NCBI GenBank assembly: GCA_024223125.1
Contig: JAAEOP010001225.1
Location: 1-8,249, forward strand
DNA: 8,249 nucleotides
Source of the DNA: Chloroflexota bacterium
Lineage (GTDB): Bacteria; Chloroflexota; Anaerolineae; Promineifilales; Promineifilaceae
Reading direction: 5' to 3'
Positions 1 to 6,916 of this stretch are shown one piece after another; within the stretch, counting starts at the first letter, position 1; each line of letters starts with the position of its first letter. Both the position numbers and the translations under genes were made by a program. Under the pieces are notes generated by a model, which was not told the DNA's origin, did no database searches, and was given only the letters and a program-made list of their open reading frames with translations.

Positions 1-555
1 ATGACTTTACCCACACTTGATGATATTAAAGCTTACCGGGAAACGCAGCTTGTGGAGCGGATGATGGTCTGGCTGCGACGCGGCCGTTGTGCCCGTGAAC
101 GTGAAATTGTGGAGACATTAGCAACCGAGGGGTATGATCCGGTAGAAGTGGCGGCGGCCGCATTGAAATTGGCCCGCGCCGAGGAAAAGCAGCGCCCCAT
201 CGCCGCAATCAGTGACGTTGTACCGGCAAAATCACGTTATGATCACAGCAACGGCCGCAGCCGTCACAATGGGCGCCACAAAAAGGGGAATGGACACGGT
301 CGTGCAAACCGGAGCCGAGAACAAGGGATGGTTCGTCTGACCTTGAGCGCCGGTAAAGAGCAGGGGATTCGCCCCAATGATGTTGTGGGCACAATCGCCT
401 ATCATGCCAACATTCCTGGCCGGGTCATCGGCGCCATTCGCATTCAAGAGCAGCACACCTTTGTAGATGTGCCCGAACAGTTCGTACCCCAGGTATTAGC
501 CAGCACCGGCAAATATCAGGTTCGCAAAAAAAACCTGACTATCGAACACATCTAG
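1..555 (+). CDS. DEAD-box RNA helicase, C-terminal part (5' end outside window)
   Basis: This is the tail of an ATP-dependent RNA helicase of the DeaD/CshA type; the catalytic RecA-like core lies upstream of the window. The visible 184 residues start with the LPTLDDI segment that normally follows the second RecA domain. A helical stretch follows (about residues 10-65), then a basic, low-complexity linker rich in Asn, Gly, Arg and His (about 75-110). The last part is a DbpA-type RNA-binding domain (about 109-182), recognised by the VRLTLSAGKEQGIRPNDVVG and IPGRVIGAIRI patterns and the FVDVP motif. The frame ends at TAG 553-555. The ATG at position 1 is probably an internal Met at the window edge, because these proteins usually exceed 450 residues. 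The likely role is RNA unwinding in ribosome assembly or mRNA turnover; the basic linker probably adds non-specific RNA affinity. Confidence 0.88.
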   Translation: MTLPTLDDIKAYRETQLVERMMVWLRRGRCAREREIVETLATEGYDPVEVAAAALKLARAEEKQRPIAAISDVVPAKSRYDHSNGRSRHNGRHKKGNGHGRANRSREQGMVRLTLSAGKEQGIRPNDVVGTIAYHANIPGRVIGAIRIQEQHTFVDVPEQFVPQVLASTGKYQVRKKNLTIEHI

Positions 556-596
556 TCAAGTTTTCAAGGACCATTTCTTACGAATAAGTATGACTG

Positions 597-622
597 AAAA
601 CTGTTCGCTAGCTTCTGAACAG
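597..622 (-). terminator. Possible terminator of the minus-strand operon
   Basis: CTGTTC (601-606) and GAACAG (617-622) form a 6-bp stem with a 10-nt loop. Read on the minus strand the hairpin is followed by TTTT (600-597). It lies 6 nt beyond the stop of the last operon gene, between two convergent genes. The stem and T-tract are both short, so this is a plausible but weak intrinsic terminator. No better one was seen for the helicase gene between 556 and 627. Confidence 0.4.
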
Positions 623-627
623 CGACA

Positions 628-1293
628 TTAGAAGGGCCACAGGGAGAGGATTAAGATTGCCACGGCCGTAACCGTCAAATTGTCCAGCCCCCAGATAGAG
701 ATTGCTTCAACCAGGACGGCAGCCAGACTAACGACAACGGCGGGGGCCAGAGCGGCCAGAGGGGAAATTTCTGGGGAGCCGGACACGAGCCACAAGGCCA
801 GCCAGGTGAAAAACAGACAGGCGCCAAAGAAACCGGCCGAGCCTTCGTAGGTGCGGGTGTGATGAGCAATGGTGTATGGATGACGGCCGTAAGCCCTGCC
901 CACAACCGGCGCCAATCCATCCCCCCAGGTTAAGGGCATCAGAGCAGCTACCATCAACGGTGGCCGATCCCAAAAGATGAGAACTACGACTGCGGCCGCC
1001 AACGGAAAATAGACCGTCCCCAAATTAGCGCGATCACTGCTGGACATGGCAGCAACAAAACCGTATTTCCAATCAAGCAAATTGATTACCATAAAAACAG
1101 CGCTGGCGGCCACAAACGGCCAGGGATTATCAAACAAATATTGAATAAACCAAATCATCATCCCCACCCCAATGTGGATAACTTTGCGCGTAAAATCACT
1201 GCCATATCCCCGCCATCGGCCCAGCCCTTCAGCCAATCCAATAATCGCAAAAATATAAACAAAACAAATAATAATGCCAATGAGGTTATTCAT
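628..1293 (-). CDS. Dolichol/phytol-kinase-like membrane protein (SEC59/VTE5 family)
   Basis: A multi-spanning membrane protein of the CTP-using lipid-alcohol kinase and cytidylyltransferase family, which includes dolichol kinase, phytol kinase and prokaryotic diacylglycerol/polyprenol kinases. Family marks (221-residue numbering): RKVIH (36-40) after the first membrane segment, NLGT (90-93), WGDGLAPVVGR with the GD pair (123-133), the YEGS motif (149-152) and GLDNLTV near the C-terminus. About seven hydrophobic segments are present. The likely reaction is phosphorylation of a membrane isoprenoid or lipid alcohol; the substrate cannot be read from sequence. ATG 1293 was chosen because it directly precedes the first membrane segment. 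The frame also reaches a TTG at 1341, which would overlap the upstream kinase gene by 8 nt and add 16 polar residues. Neither start has a convincing Shine-Dalgarno. It is the last gene of the operon. Confidence 0.8.
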   Translation of the reverse strand: MNNLIGIIICFVYIFAIIGLAEGLGRWRGYGSDFTRKVIHIGVGMMIWFIQYLFDNPWPFVAASAVFMVINLLDWKYGFVAAMSSSDRANLGTVYFPLAAAVVVLIFWDRPPLMVAALMPLTWGDGLAPVVGRAYGRHPYTIAHHTRTYEGSAGFFGACLFFTWLALWLVSGSPEISPLAALAPAVVVSLAAVLVEAISIWGLDNLTVTAVAILILSLWPF

Positions 1294-1333
1294 AGGTGAT
1301 AAGGGTTGGAGTGACGACTTGCCACTTGCAAAC

Positions 1334-2263
1334 TCAAACAATCAAATGGTCATACAACATATCCAGACTAAGATCAGGCACGACCGTTTCATTGGTTTGC
1401 AACGTCAGGCTGGCGGCCGCAGCGCCCAGACGGATAGCCTGAAAGGGGGGTAGATCATTCAAAAAGCCAAAGATGATGGCCGACGTTACCGCATCACCTG
1501 TGCCGGTGCTGTCTACCATTTCCATGTAAGAGGGGGGAATGTAGCCTGTTTCGGTAGAGGTAGCATAAACCAACCCAAAATCAAAGAGCGTGACGACCAC
1601 ATTTTTTACACCCTGACGCACCAATCTACGGGCCAGGTCTAAACTGGCATCGGGGTCATGGCCGGCATAATCACATTGGCATAAGTCGGTTGCTTCCACT
1701 TCATTGGGCACCACAAGATGGAGATTGGAAAGATGCGACCGTAACTTATAAGCCAGTCGCGCCGAAGAAGGATCAGCACAGAGGGGGACATCATATTTTT
1801 GGCAAAGGTTAACAACCGTTTGTATCGTTTCCGGCGTCAGGCTGCCGTCCATCATTACCAGCTTCGCTTCCTGGAAGAGACGGTGGCGCTGGTTAAGGTA
1901 AGCGGGGGTAATATGGCTCATCACTCGCGTATCATCCAACGCTACCGACAGTGACCCATCTTCTTCCAACACAGCAATATATGTGCCTGTATTTTGACCT
2001 TCAATGGTTTGAATATGGGTCACGTCTACACCGGCTGCGGCCGTTTGGTCAATAAGCCGTTGACCGATTAGATCGTCGCCAATGGCAGAGACCAACAATA
2101 CATCGGCCCCCAGGCGCACCAGATTTTCGGCCACATTGCGTGCCGTGCCGCCGCGCGTTACGCGCACATTGGCCGGGTTGGATGTATTTGGCTCCAGGCC
2201 GGCATTTGGTTTACCTTTTGTATCTAACAGGGTCGCTCCTACGACGAGCACATGATTTGTCAT
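1334..2263 (-). CDS. PfkB-family kinase, pseudouridine-kinase-like
   Basis: A 309-residue soluble kinase of the ribokinase/PfkB superfamily, full length for the family. It shows the N-terminal signature with the RGGTARNVAENL segment (38-48) and IGDD (61-64), the ADP region PNEVEA (186-191), and the C-terminal signature DSTGTGD (251-257), whose final Asp is the expected catalytic base. Overall spacing, the NTGTYIAVL stretch (91-99) and the C-terminal VPDLS recall PsuK, the pseudouridine kinase, from memory of that family. Adenosine or sugar kinase activity is not excluded. No pseudouridine glycosidase (psuG) partner is present in the window. Start ATG 2263 is set by a good GGAGAGGAAG Shine-Dalgarno (2276-2267) that sits just after the stop codon of the preceding gene, 14 nt upstream. 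The stop is UGA, showing that UGA terminates normally here. Confidence 0.87.
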   Translation of the reverse strand: MTNHVLVVGATLLDTKGKPNAGLEPNTSNPANVRVTRGGTARNVAENLVRLGADVLLVSAIGDDLIGQRLIDQTAAAGVDVTHIQTIEGQNTGTYIAVLEEDGSLSVALDDTRVMSHITPAYLNQRHRLFQEAKLVMMDGSLTPETIQTVVNLCQKYDVPLCADPSSARLAYKLRSHLSNLHLVVPNEVEATDLCQCDYAGHDPDASLDLARRLVRQGVKNVVVTLFDFGLVYATSTETGYIPPSYMEMVDSTGTGDAVTSAIIFGFLNDLPPFQAIRLGAAAASLTLQTNETVVPDLSLDMLYDHLIV

Positions 2264-2277
2264 TTGCTTCCTCTCCG

Positions 2278-3429
2278 TTAAGGATTTTCAGACATTTGGG
2301 CCACAGGTCGCCACAAACCCATCACCACACCAAAAATGTCCTCCAGATTCATCGTAATCTGATGTTCTGTTTCCGTAAAGATAGCCTTACCATTTTGTAG
2401 AATGAATGTCCCCGTTTGCATTGTGAGCGGTTTTAGGTGAATGCGCTGTCGGGCCATTGGTCGGGCAGTGGATGGATGGGGCTTCAATAGAATTGTACCG
2501 TCAATTTCCGATTCAAACAGGACCATAATCGGTCGTTCCTGCTCTGCTGCTACTGTTTGTTCTGGTTGAGTATAAACTAATAACCAATCTCCTGGTTGCA
2601 CAAAAGGTAAAAATTCATCAGACAATCGTTTATCCACTTCATACCATTGATACTCTCTTTCCGTTTTCACATGGCCTAAAATGGGCAGCAAGTTACGATG
2701 GTTAATATTGCTTATAGGTGGCGGAACGGTCTCTTCATCACTGCCCCGTTCCTCTTCGGCCGCAGGGGGTTCAGATGTGGTGGGTTCGGGAGGGTGGTCT
2801 TCTTCGTTGTTGGGAACTGTTTCTGAATCTTGTTCAATTTGTTCATCTTGTACGGCCGTTTCCGGTACAGGCTGCATAAGTTGACGCAGGTTTTTTTGGG
2901 CTTCTTTAATATGATCCTCTATCGAATTCTTAAACGCTTGCATTCGCTGTTGTTGCTCATCATTATGAGCATAATTGCGAAGGCGGATTTTGGCGTGGTA
3001 ATTTTGGGCGTAATAATAATATTTCATGGCACCTTCATACCGGTAGGCAATTTCCAAAGCATAACCTCTGCCTAAAGAAGCCAGACAGAATAAAGATTGA
3101 TCCACTTCCCTGGCCCAAGCGTCCCAGGCTCTTTTAAAATGATTATCGGCCGCCAGAATTTCCCCCTCATAAAGATAAATGAGACCGGTGTGGAAATAAT
3201 TCAAACCTAATTGAAGTGCATCTGACAGGTTTATTCGCCTGGATTGTTCAATATATTGGATAGCCGTTGCGCTAAGACCGGAAATCTTAAAAGCAAATTG
3301 AAAAGATTCTAGCGTAAATACGTCTGGGCTGGGATCTGGAAAACGGATTTGTATCAGATCCATCAAGTGGTTGACCGCCACTCTGGTTTGCCTGTTGTTT
3401 TGGAAGGATCGCGGAGATTCCCCACTCAT
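2278..3429 (-). CDS. Two-domain protein: TPR-like helical half plus LexA/S24-like half
   Basis: 383 residues with no signal peptide or membrane segment, and not a family I can name. Residues about 41-185 are helical and read like degenerate TPR repeats (NYFHTGLIYLYEGE at 77-90, AADNHFKRAWDAW at 93-105, EIAYRYEGAMKYYYYAQ at 126-142). Residues about 186-245 form an acidic, Pro/Glu-rich disordered linker. Residues 247-376 resemble the S24/LexA fold: LPILGHV (248-254), VQPGDWLLV (277-285), a strand ending in LLK (K316) and IFGVVMGLWR (365-374). LexA relatives have a catalytic Ser about ten residues before the GD and a Lys in the K316 position. Here S270 lies near but not exactly at the Ser position, so activity is uncertain. 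Its ATG overlaps the SPFH gene stop (ATGA, 3429-3426), with an AGGGAG Shine-Dalgarno (3445-3440). The coupling suggests it works with the SPFH proteins. Confidence 0.75.
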   Translation of the reverse strand: MSGESPRSFQNNRQTRVAVNHLMDLIQIRFPDPSPDVFTLESFQFAFKISGLSATAIQYIEQSRRINLSDALQLGLNYFHTGLIYLYEGEILAADNHFKRAWDAWAREVDQSLFCLASLGRGYALEIAYRYEGAMKYYYYAQNYHAKIRLRNYAHNDEQQQRMQAFKNSIEDHIKEAQKNLRQLMQPVPETAVQDEQIEQDSETVPNNEEDHPPEPTTSEPPAAEEERGSDEETVPPPISNINHRNLLPILGHVKTEREYQWYEVDKRLSDEFLPFVQPGDWLLVYTQPEQTVAAEQERPIMVLFESEIDGTILLKPHPSTARPMARQRIHLKPLTMQTGTFILQNGKAIFTETEHQITMNLEDIFGVVMGLWRPVAQMSENP

Positions 3430-4703
3430 GTGTCGTCCACTCCCTGATTAGATTGATCAATTTGGATGGGCATTGCCAGCTCATTGCGGGTATTTTCTAG
3501 CAGGGGCAGTAACACTTGTGCCTGTTGCGTTTTCCTGGCCATCCGTTCCAAAGCTTCTACCAGACGCAAAGCGACAATATCACTGGTGCGGGTAATAGCG
3601 CCAGTACGTTTGGCTTGTTGAATACTTTCTATAATGGCTTTGGTGATAGCCACTTCTGCTTCTGATCTGGCTATTTCTAACTCTTCTACGGCCGTTGCCT
3701 CACCGTCAGCCAAGCGTAAAGAATTTTGTGATTCCCACTGAGAGCGCCAGTAACGAATATACAAATCTTCCACTTCCGAGGGTATATCCAACCTGTCAAT
3801 ATGCACAGAAAGCAATTCTATGCCCAATTTGTGCAAATCTGAACGGGCAGCGCGTAAGACTTCATTTTGTAAGGTGCGATACGGTTCTTCTCCCTGGCCG
3901 GCCGGATGTAGAATTTCATCCAGTTTGTATTTAGCTACGGCCGCACCCAGCTTAGATTTTGTCGTCAGAACAGGTTTGCTGTCCCAATTGCTGACTTTCC
4001 CTTCATCTAATACAGTTTGCGTATAAGCGGCCGTGCGCACGGCCGTTTCAGCAAAAGGAAAAGGTCTGTTTTTGGTAGCGGGCACATCTCCCCGGCGCAG
4101 ACGGTAGGTGATGGAAAATGAGGCGGTCAAATCTATATTATCCCGCGTGCGAAGGGGAACATCGGTTTCCTGACGTTCTTGTAAACGAGTGTCCAACACC
4201 ATATGCACAAATTCAAACGGCCGCAGCCGGTGCGTTCCTTGAGACAGTACGCGGGAGAAACGGCCGTTAATCTCTATCACCGCCACATTCCCTCCGTCTA
4301 CTTTTACTTTGCCCGGTCCGCCTACACGCAGCACTACGGAGGCAAACCGGTCATCTTCCAAAGTGGCATCATTGACAGATACAACGGAGGCATAACGGCC
4401 GTCGGGCGATTTCAACGCTGACAAAAAATCTTGCGCCGCTTGTTGATCTGGCAAATCATATAATACCTTCACTGCATACACGGCCGCCTGGTAAGCAAAC
4501 CACCACCCCACTACAATGGGAATGAGATGGCGACCCAGTTTAATCAGAGCAAGGATTAACGCTCTGAGATCAGTCCACGGGGGCAAAAACATCTCCAGAT
4601 TCGGCCGTTCCAAAAACCAGACAAATGGTAAATAGGCTAAAAATAACCCTACCAATATCCAGGTAAACCAGGTGTGCTTGTAACCAGGTGTTCGTGAATT
4701 CAT
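3426..4703 (-). CDS. Membrane-anchored SPFH/band-7 protein (second of pair)
   Basis: A 425-residue protein of the stomatin/prohibitin/HflK superfamily. Two hydrophobic segments lie at the N-terminus (about 12-31 and 46-80). They are followed by an SPFH domain (about 125-310) with the typical GTHRLRPFEFVHMVLDTR and NIDLTASFSITYRL patterns and the GIELLSVHIDRLDIP strand (294-308). A long helical region follows (about 311-405) containing the Ala/Glu-rich coiled coil normal for oligomerising SPFH proteins, then a polar tail. Such proteins form ring- or cage-like membrane scaffolds that organise lipid domains or regulate proteases and transporters. It is 33 nt downstream of another SPFH gene, so the two may form a hetero-oligomer as HflK and HflC do. 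No FtsH or NfeD partner is present. The start ATG 4703 has only a weak GAGAG element upstream. Confidence 0.85.
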   Translation of the reverse strand: MNSRTPGYKHTWFTWILVGLFLAYLPFVWFLERPNLEMFLPPWTDLRALILALIKLGRHLIPIVVGWWFAYQAAVYAVKVLYDLPDQQAAQDFLSALKSPDGRYASVVSVNDATLEDDRFASVVLRVGGPGKVKVDGGNVAVIEINGRFSRVLSQGTHRLRPFEFVHMVLDTRLQERQETDVPLRTRDNIDLTASFSITYRLRRGDVPATKNRPFPFAETAVRTAAYTQTVLDEGKVSNWDSKPVLTTKSKLGAAVAKYKLDEILHPAGQGEEPYRTLQNEVLRAARSDLHKLGIELLSVHIDRLDIPSEVEDLYIRYWRSQWESQNSLRLADGEATAVEELEIARSEAEVAITKAIIESIQQAKRTGAITRTSDIVALRLVEALERMARKTQQAQVLLPLLENTRNELAMPIQIDQSNQGVDDT

Positions 4704-4736
4704 AAGATACTTTCTCTCATTCTATAAGCGTCAAAT

Positions 4737-6221
4737 CTATGAAGACCCGGTAGAGACTGTCTGCTGGGTAGTTTCTACTTCCATATTAGAGGAAACCTGT
4801 TTGGTTTGAACAGGTACCTCAACCTCATCCTTGCTATCATCTGCTTTCCCGGCCATCAGTAACGGATCGTTGATCTGCGATTGCACATAAGCCGATGTGT
4901 TTGAGACCAGGTTGGTCATGATTTGCTGGGGAACTAAAGTCCGCAAAGAGTTATCAGCCACCGCTTCTTCCAGAGCATCAATCAGGCGCAGTGTAATCAC
5001 CTGATACATATCCGACTCATTTTCCTGCCGCATCGTTTGCAAATTTTGGATAATGGTTTCAATAATTTCAATCTGGGCGTGGGCACGAGCCTGCTTCATA
5101 CGGCGAATCACGTCTGCCTCGCCGATGGCTTCTTCTATTTTAATTTTGCGCTGCCATTCAGCCTGCCACGTTTTGATGTTTTGTTTCTGAACTTCTTCCG
5201 GCAGCATCAAGACGCCGATGGATATGGTGATTACTTCAATACCCCGATGTCCAAATTCACGCTTCATGGCTGTACTGATGCGCTGGCCAACTTCTTGTCG
5301 GGGCGAGACGGCCGTAAGCGGAACATGAATCAAATCATCCAACGTATATTGGGCCAATTCTTGGACTGCTAATGCGGCCGCGCGGGGCACAACCTGATCA
5401 AGCCAGCGGTAAGTTTCACCTTTGTGGTTAACACTGTCATCATAACTCAGGTGAAAAATCGCCTCCCTTTCAAAAGGAAAAAGCAGTTCAGTCTGGGAAT
5501 GATCTGCTTCAGACTGTTTCACCCGAAAAATCACCGTAACCCCGGCTTCAACCCGAATGGCATCCCTTGTATTCACCTTTACCAACGCGCTCCGCAAATG
5601 AGTCCGCAAATCAATCACCTGCCGAATGCCTTCTTTTCTATAAAGGATGACAAATCCTGGGCCGGCCGGCCGAATATAGCTGTTGTCCTTAACAATAGAT
5701 AACACCTGAAAGCTGCGAATAAGCCCGGCGCGTAAAAACTCTAAACTGTAGGGGGTTTCTCTGACTGGTTCTGTTGTTTGCGCGGCCGTTCGCCGCTTCC
5801 TTTTCGTTTTTCGGGGACGAGGTTCAGCCATAAACTGGCCGAATGCTGCCGTATCTGCTCGCAAAATCAGCCGGAGCGCTTCCCACCAGCCTTCATTCCC
5901 AGGCAGGGGGGTAATGAATTGGGCAAAGTAAATGACCCCAAACACAAAAGTTACTATGGCCACCACCACCCAGATAACGGACAACAAGTAACCATAGGGC
6001 ACATTCAGGCTATCCTGGAGAAAGTAAGCCAGAAATGCCAGAATAAATAATGCCAGAATAAAGCCCAACAGTCCTAAGTTTGGCCTTTGTCGTTTTTCTT
6101 GTTTTCGTCGTGTCAAAGCGGTTAACCTGGATATTGTCAAACCAGATAGGTTTGGTTCGCTGAGTAAAATTGGTCTGGCTGCAACTATACCATACGGCCG
6201 TTTACGACGGCAACCAAACAT
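4737..6221 (-). CDS. Membrane-anchored SPFH/band-7 protein (first of pair)
   Basis: A 494-residue paralogue of the next gene and the first gene of the operon. A basic N-terminal region (1-48) precedes two membrane segments (about 49-68 and 77-102) and a strongly basic stretch RPRKTKRKRR (135-144). The SPFH domain spans about 180-345, with GPGFVILYRKEGIRQVIDLR, the DAIRVEAGVTVIFRV strand pair and GIEVITISIGVLMLPEEV. A charged coiled coil (about 346-435) and a Ser/Thr/Glu-rich tail end the protein. ATG 6221 has no Shine-Dalgarno. The first 40 residues contain no hydrophobic signal, so a downstream non-ATG start is possible, but the membrane segments require a start before about residue 48. A weak minus-strand promoter (TTTACA at 6272-6267, TATGCC at 6248-6243, 18-nt spacer) would give a very short leader. 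Confidence 0.83.
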   Translation of the reverse strand: MFGCRRKRPYGIVAARPILLSEPNLSGLTISRLTALTRRKQEKRQRPNLGLLGFILALFILAFLAYFLQDSLNVPYGYLLSVIWVVVAIVTFVFGVIYFAQFITPLPGNEGWWEALRLILRADTAAFGQFMAEPRPRKTKRKRRTAAQTTEPVRETPYSLEFLRAGLIRSFQVLSIVKDNSYIRPAGPGFVILYRKEGIRQVIDLRTHLRSALVKVNTRDAIRVEAGVTVIFRVKQSEADHSQTELLFPFEREAIFHLSYDDSVNHKGETYRWLDQVVPRAAALAVQELAQYTLDDLIHVPLTAVSPRQEVGQRISTAMKREFGHRGIEVITISIGVLMLPEEVQKQNIKTWQAEWQRKIKIEEAIGEADVIRRMKQARAHAQIEIIETIIQNLQTMRQENESDMYQVITLRLIDALEEAVADNSLRTLVPQQIMTNLVSNTSAYVQSQINDPLLMAGKADDSKDEVEVPVQTKQVSSNMEVETTQQTVSTGSS

Positions 6222-6233
6222 TATGTCATTTTT

Positions 6234-6261
6234 TTGACGAAGGGCATAAGATGGATATAAT
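6234..6261 (+). promoter_or_regulatory. Sigma-70-type promoter of tRNA-Val
   Basis: TTGACG (6234-6239) and a perfect TATAAT (6256-6261) are separated by 16 nt. Transcription would start near 6268, a few bases before the tRNA at 6277. The element sits inside the 55-nt gap shared with the divergent SPFH operon, so the two transcription units probably influence each other. Confidence 0.8.
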
Positions 6262-6276
6262 TCGGCTGTAAACAGA

Positions 6277-6350
6277 GGGCGGTTAGCTCAGTTGGTTAGA
6301 GTGCTACGTTGACATCGTAGAGGTCACAAGTTCGAGTCTTGTACCGCCCA
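6277..6350 (+). tRNA. tRNA-Val (anticodon GAC)
   Basis: A complete cloverleaf can be folded by eye: acceptor stem GGGCGGT/ACCGCCC (7 perfect pairs), D-arm GCTC/GAGT, anticodon stem CTACG/CGTAG with loop TTGACAT giving anticodon GAC at 6311-6313, variable loop AGGTC, and T-arm ACAAG/CTTGT with loop TTCGAGT. The discriminator base is A, as expected for tRNA-Val. The 3' CCA is not encoded (the next bases are TAA), so it must be added by a nucleotidyltransferase. It reads GUC and GUU codons. Confidence 0.97.
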
Positions 6351-6351
6351 T

Positions 6352-6393
6352 AAAAAATGTCGCCCCAGAAATATCTGGGGCGGTTTGTTTTTT
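6352..6393. terminator. Strong bidirectional intrinsic terminator
   Basis: CGCCCCAGA (6361-6369), loop AATA, and TCTGGGGCG (6374-6382) form a perfect 9-bp GC-rich hairpin. On the plus strand it is followed by GTTTGTTTTTT (6383-6393), ending the tRNA transcript 10 nt past the tRNA. On the minus strand the same hairpin is followed by ACATTTTTT (6360-6352), so it can also end the DUF411 transcript, whose stop is at 6431. Confidence 0.92.
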
Positions 6394-6430
6394 AGAACAT
6401 GGGGCAAGATTAAGAGGGCAAAACGATTTC

Positions 6431-6916
6431 TCACTTATAACTGGCTACCACTTCCATATTCCCGGCTTCATCAAAAGCCACCACGTCATACGGTTGTGTG
6501 GTCGCCCCATTTACCTCCATACCAGGTGAGCCGACCGGCATTCCGGCTACAGCCAAACCAGCAATGTCTGGCCGCTCGTTTAACATTTGTTCAATTTCTG
6601 TTACAGGCACATGCCCTTCAAGTATATAGCCGTCCACGACGGCCGTATGGCAAGATTGTAATGATGCGGGAATGTGGTACTTGTTTTTTACGGCCGTCAG
6701 GTCAGACACATCATTGACCTGCACCGCGTATCCATTCTCCTGCAAATACGCAATCCAATCGCCACAACAACCTCAGGTAGGCGCCCGAAACACTTCAATC
6801 ACCGGCCCGCTATCGGGCGCTGCGGCTGGCGCTGTCTTTTGTCTGGTTGGGGCCGTATTGCAAGCCGCCAACAACAGCAGGATAAGCAAACTCAGAAAAG
6901 ATAGTCGTTTAATCAT
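6431..6916 (-). CDS. DUF411 lipoprotein with in-frame UGA, probable selenoprotein
   Basis: 161 residues if UGA at 6775-6773 (codon 48) is read through. The start ATG 6916 has an AAGGAG Shine-Dalgarno (6933-6928). The N-terminus is a lipoprotein signal with lipobox LAAC (Cys19) and a Pro/Ala-rich spacer, so the protein should be anchored outside the cytoplasm. From residue 39 it matches DUF411: RAPT, then the UGA codon, then GCCGDW (C50, C51), where the family has P-T-C-G-C-C; then SCHTAVVDGYILEGHVP (C89, H90) and GLAVAGMPVGSPGMEV. UGA thus replaces precisely the first Cys of C-x-C-C, and no other stop interrupts the frame until UGA 6433-6431. DUF411 proteins are often found near copper or metal resistance genes; the Cys/His set suggests metal binding or thiol redox. 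Alternatives are a recent nonsense mutation or a base error. A conventional gene finder would report only a 104-residue fragment from TTG 6745. Confidence 0.85.
6723..6754 (-). promoter_or_regulatory. Putative bacterial SECIS stem-loop
   Basis: Downstream of the in-frame UGA the mRNA can form GCGUAU (6751-6746) paired with AUACGC (6731-6726), six perfect pairs, extended outward by U-G, U-G and A-U (6752-6754 with 6725-6723). The loop is 14 nt (UUGCAGGAGAAUGG), or about 10 nt starting with G if the two U-G pairs close it. The loop starts 27-29 nt after the UGA, within the 16-37 nt range I recall for bacterial SECIS elements, which also like a G at the loop start. The stem lies inside codons for IAYLQENGYAV, so protein conservation alone could produce it. 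Confidence 0.5.

Noticed and set aside
6431..6745. DUF411 as a 104-residue gene starting at TTG 6745
   Set aside because: It would lack the C-x-C-C motif and the signal peptide. It begins in the middle of a conserved helix, whereas the longer frame from ATG 6916 has a Shine-Dalgarno and a complete lipobox.
6431..6916. DUF411 gene as a simple pseudogene
   Set aside because: Only one stop is present, it is UGA and falls on the exact redox/metal Cys. No frameshift or loss of other conserved residues is seen. A single recent mutation or base error cannot be fully excluded without read data.
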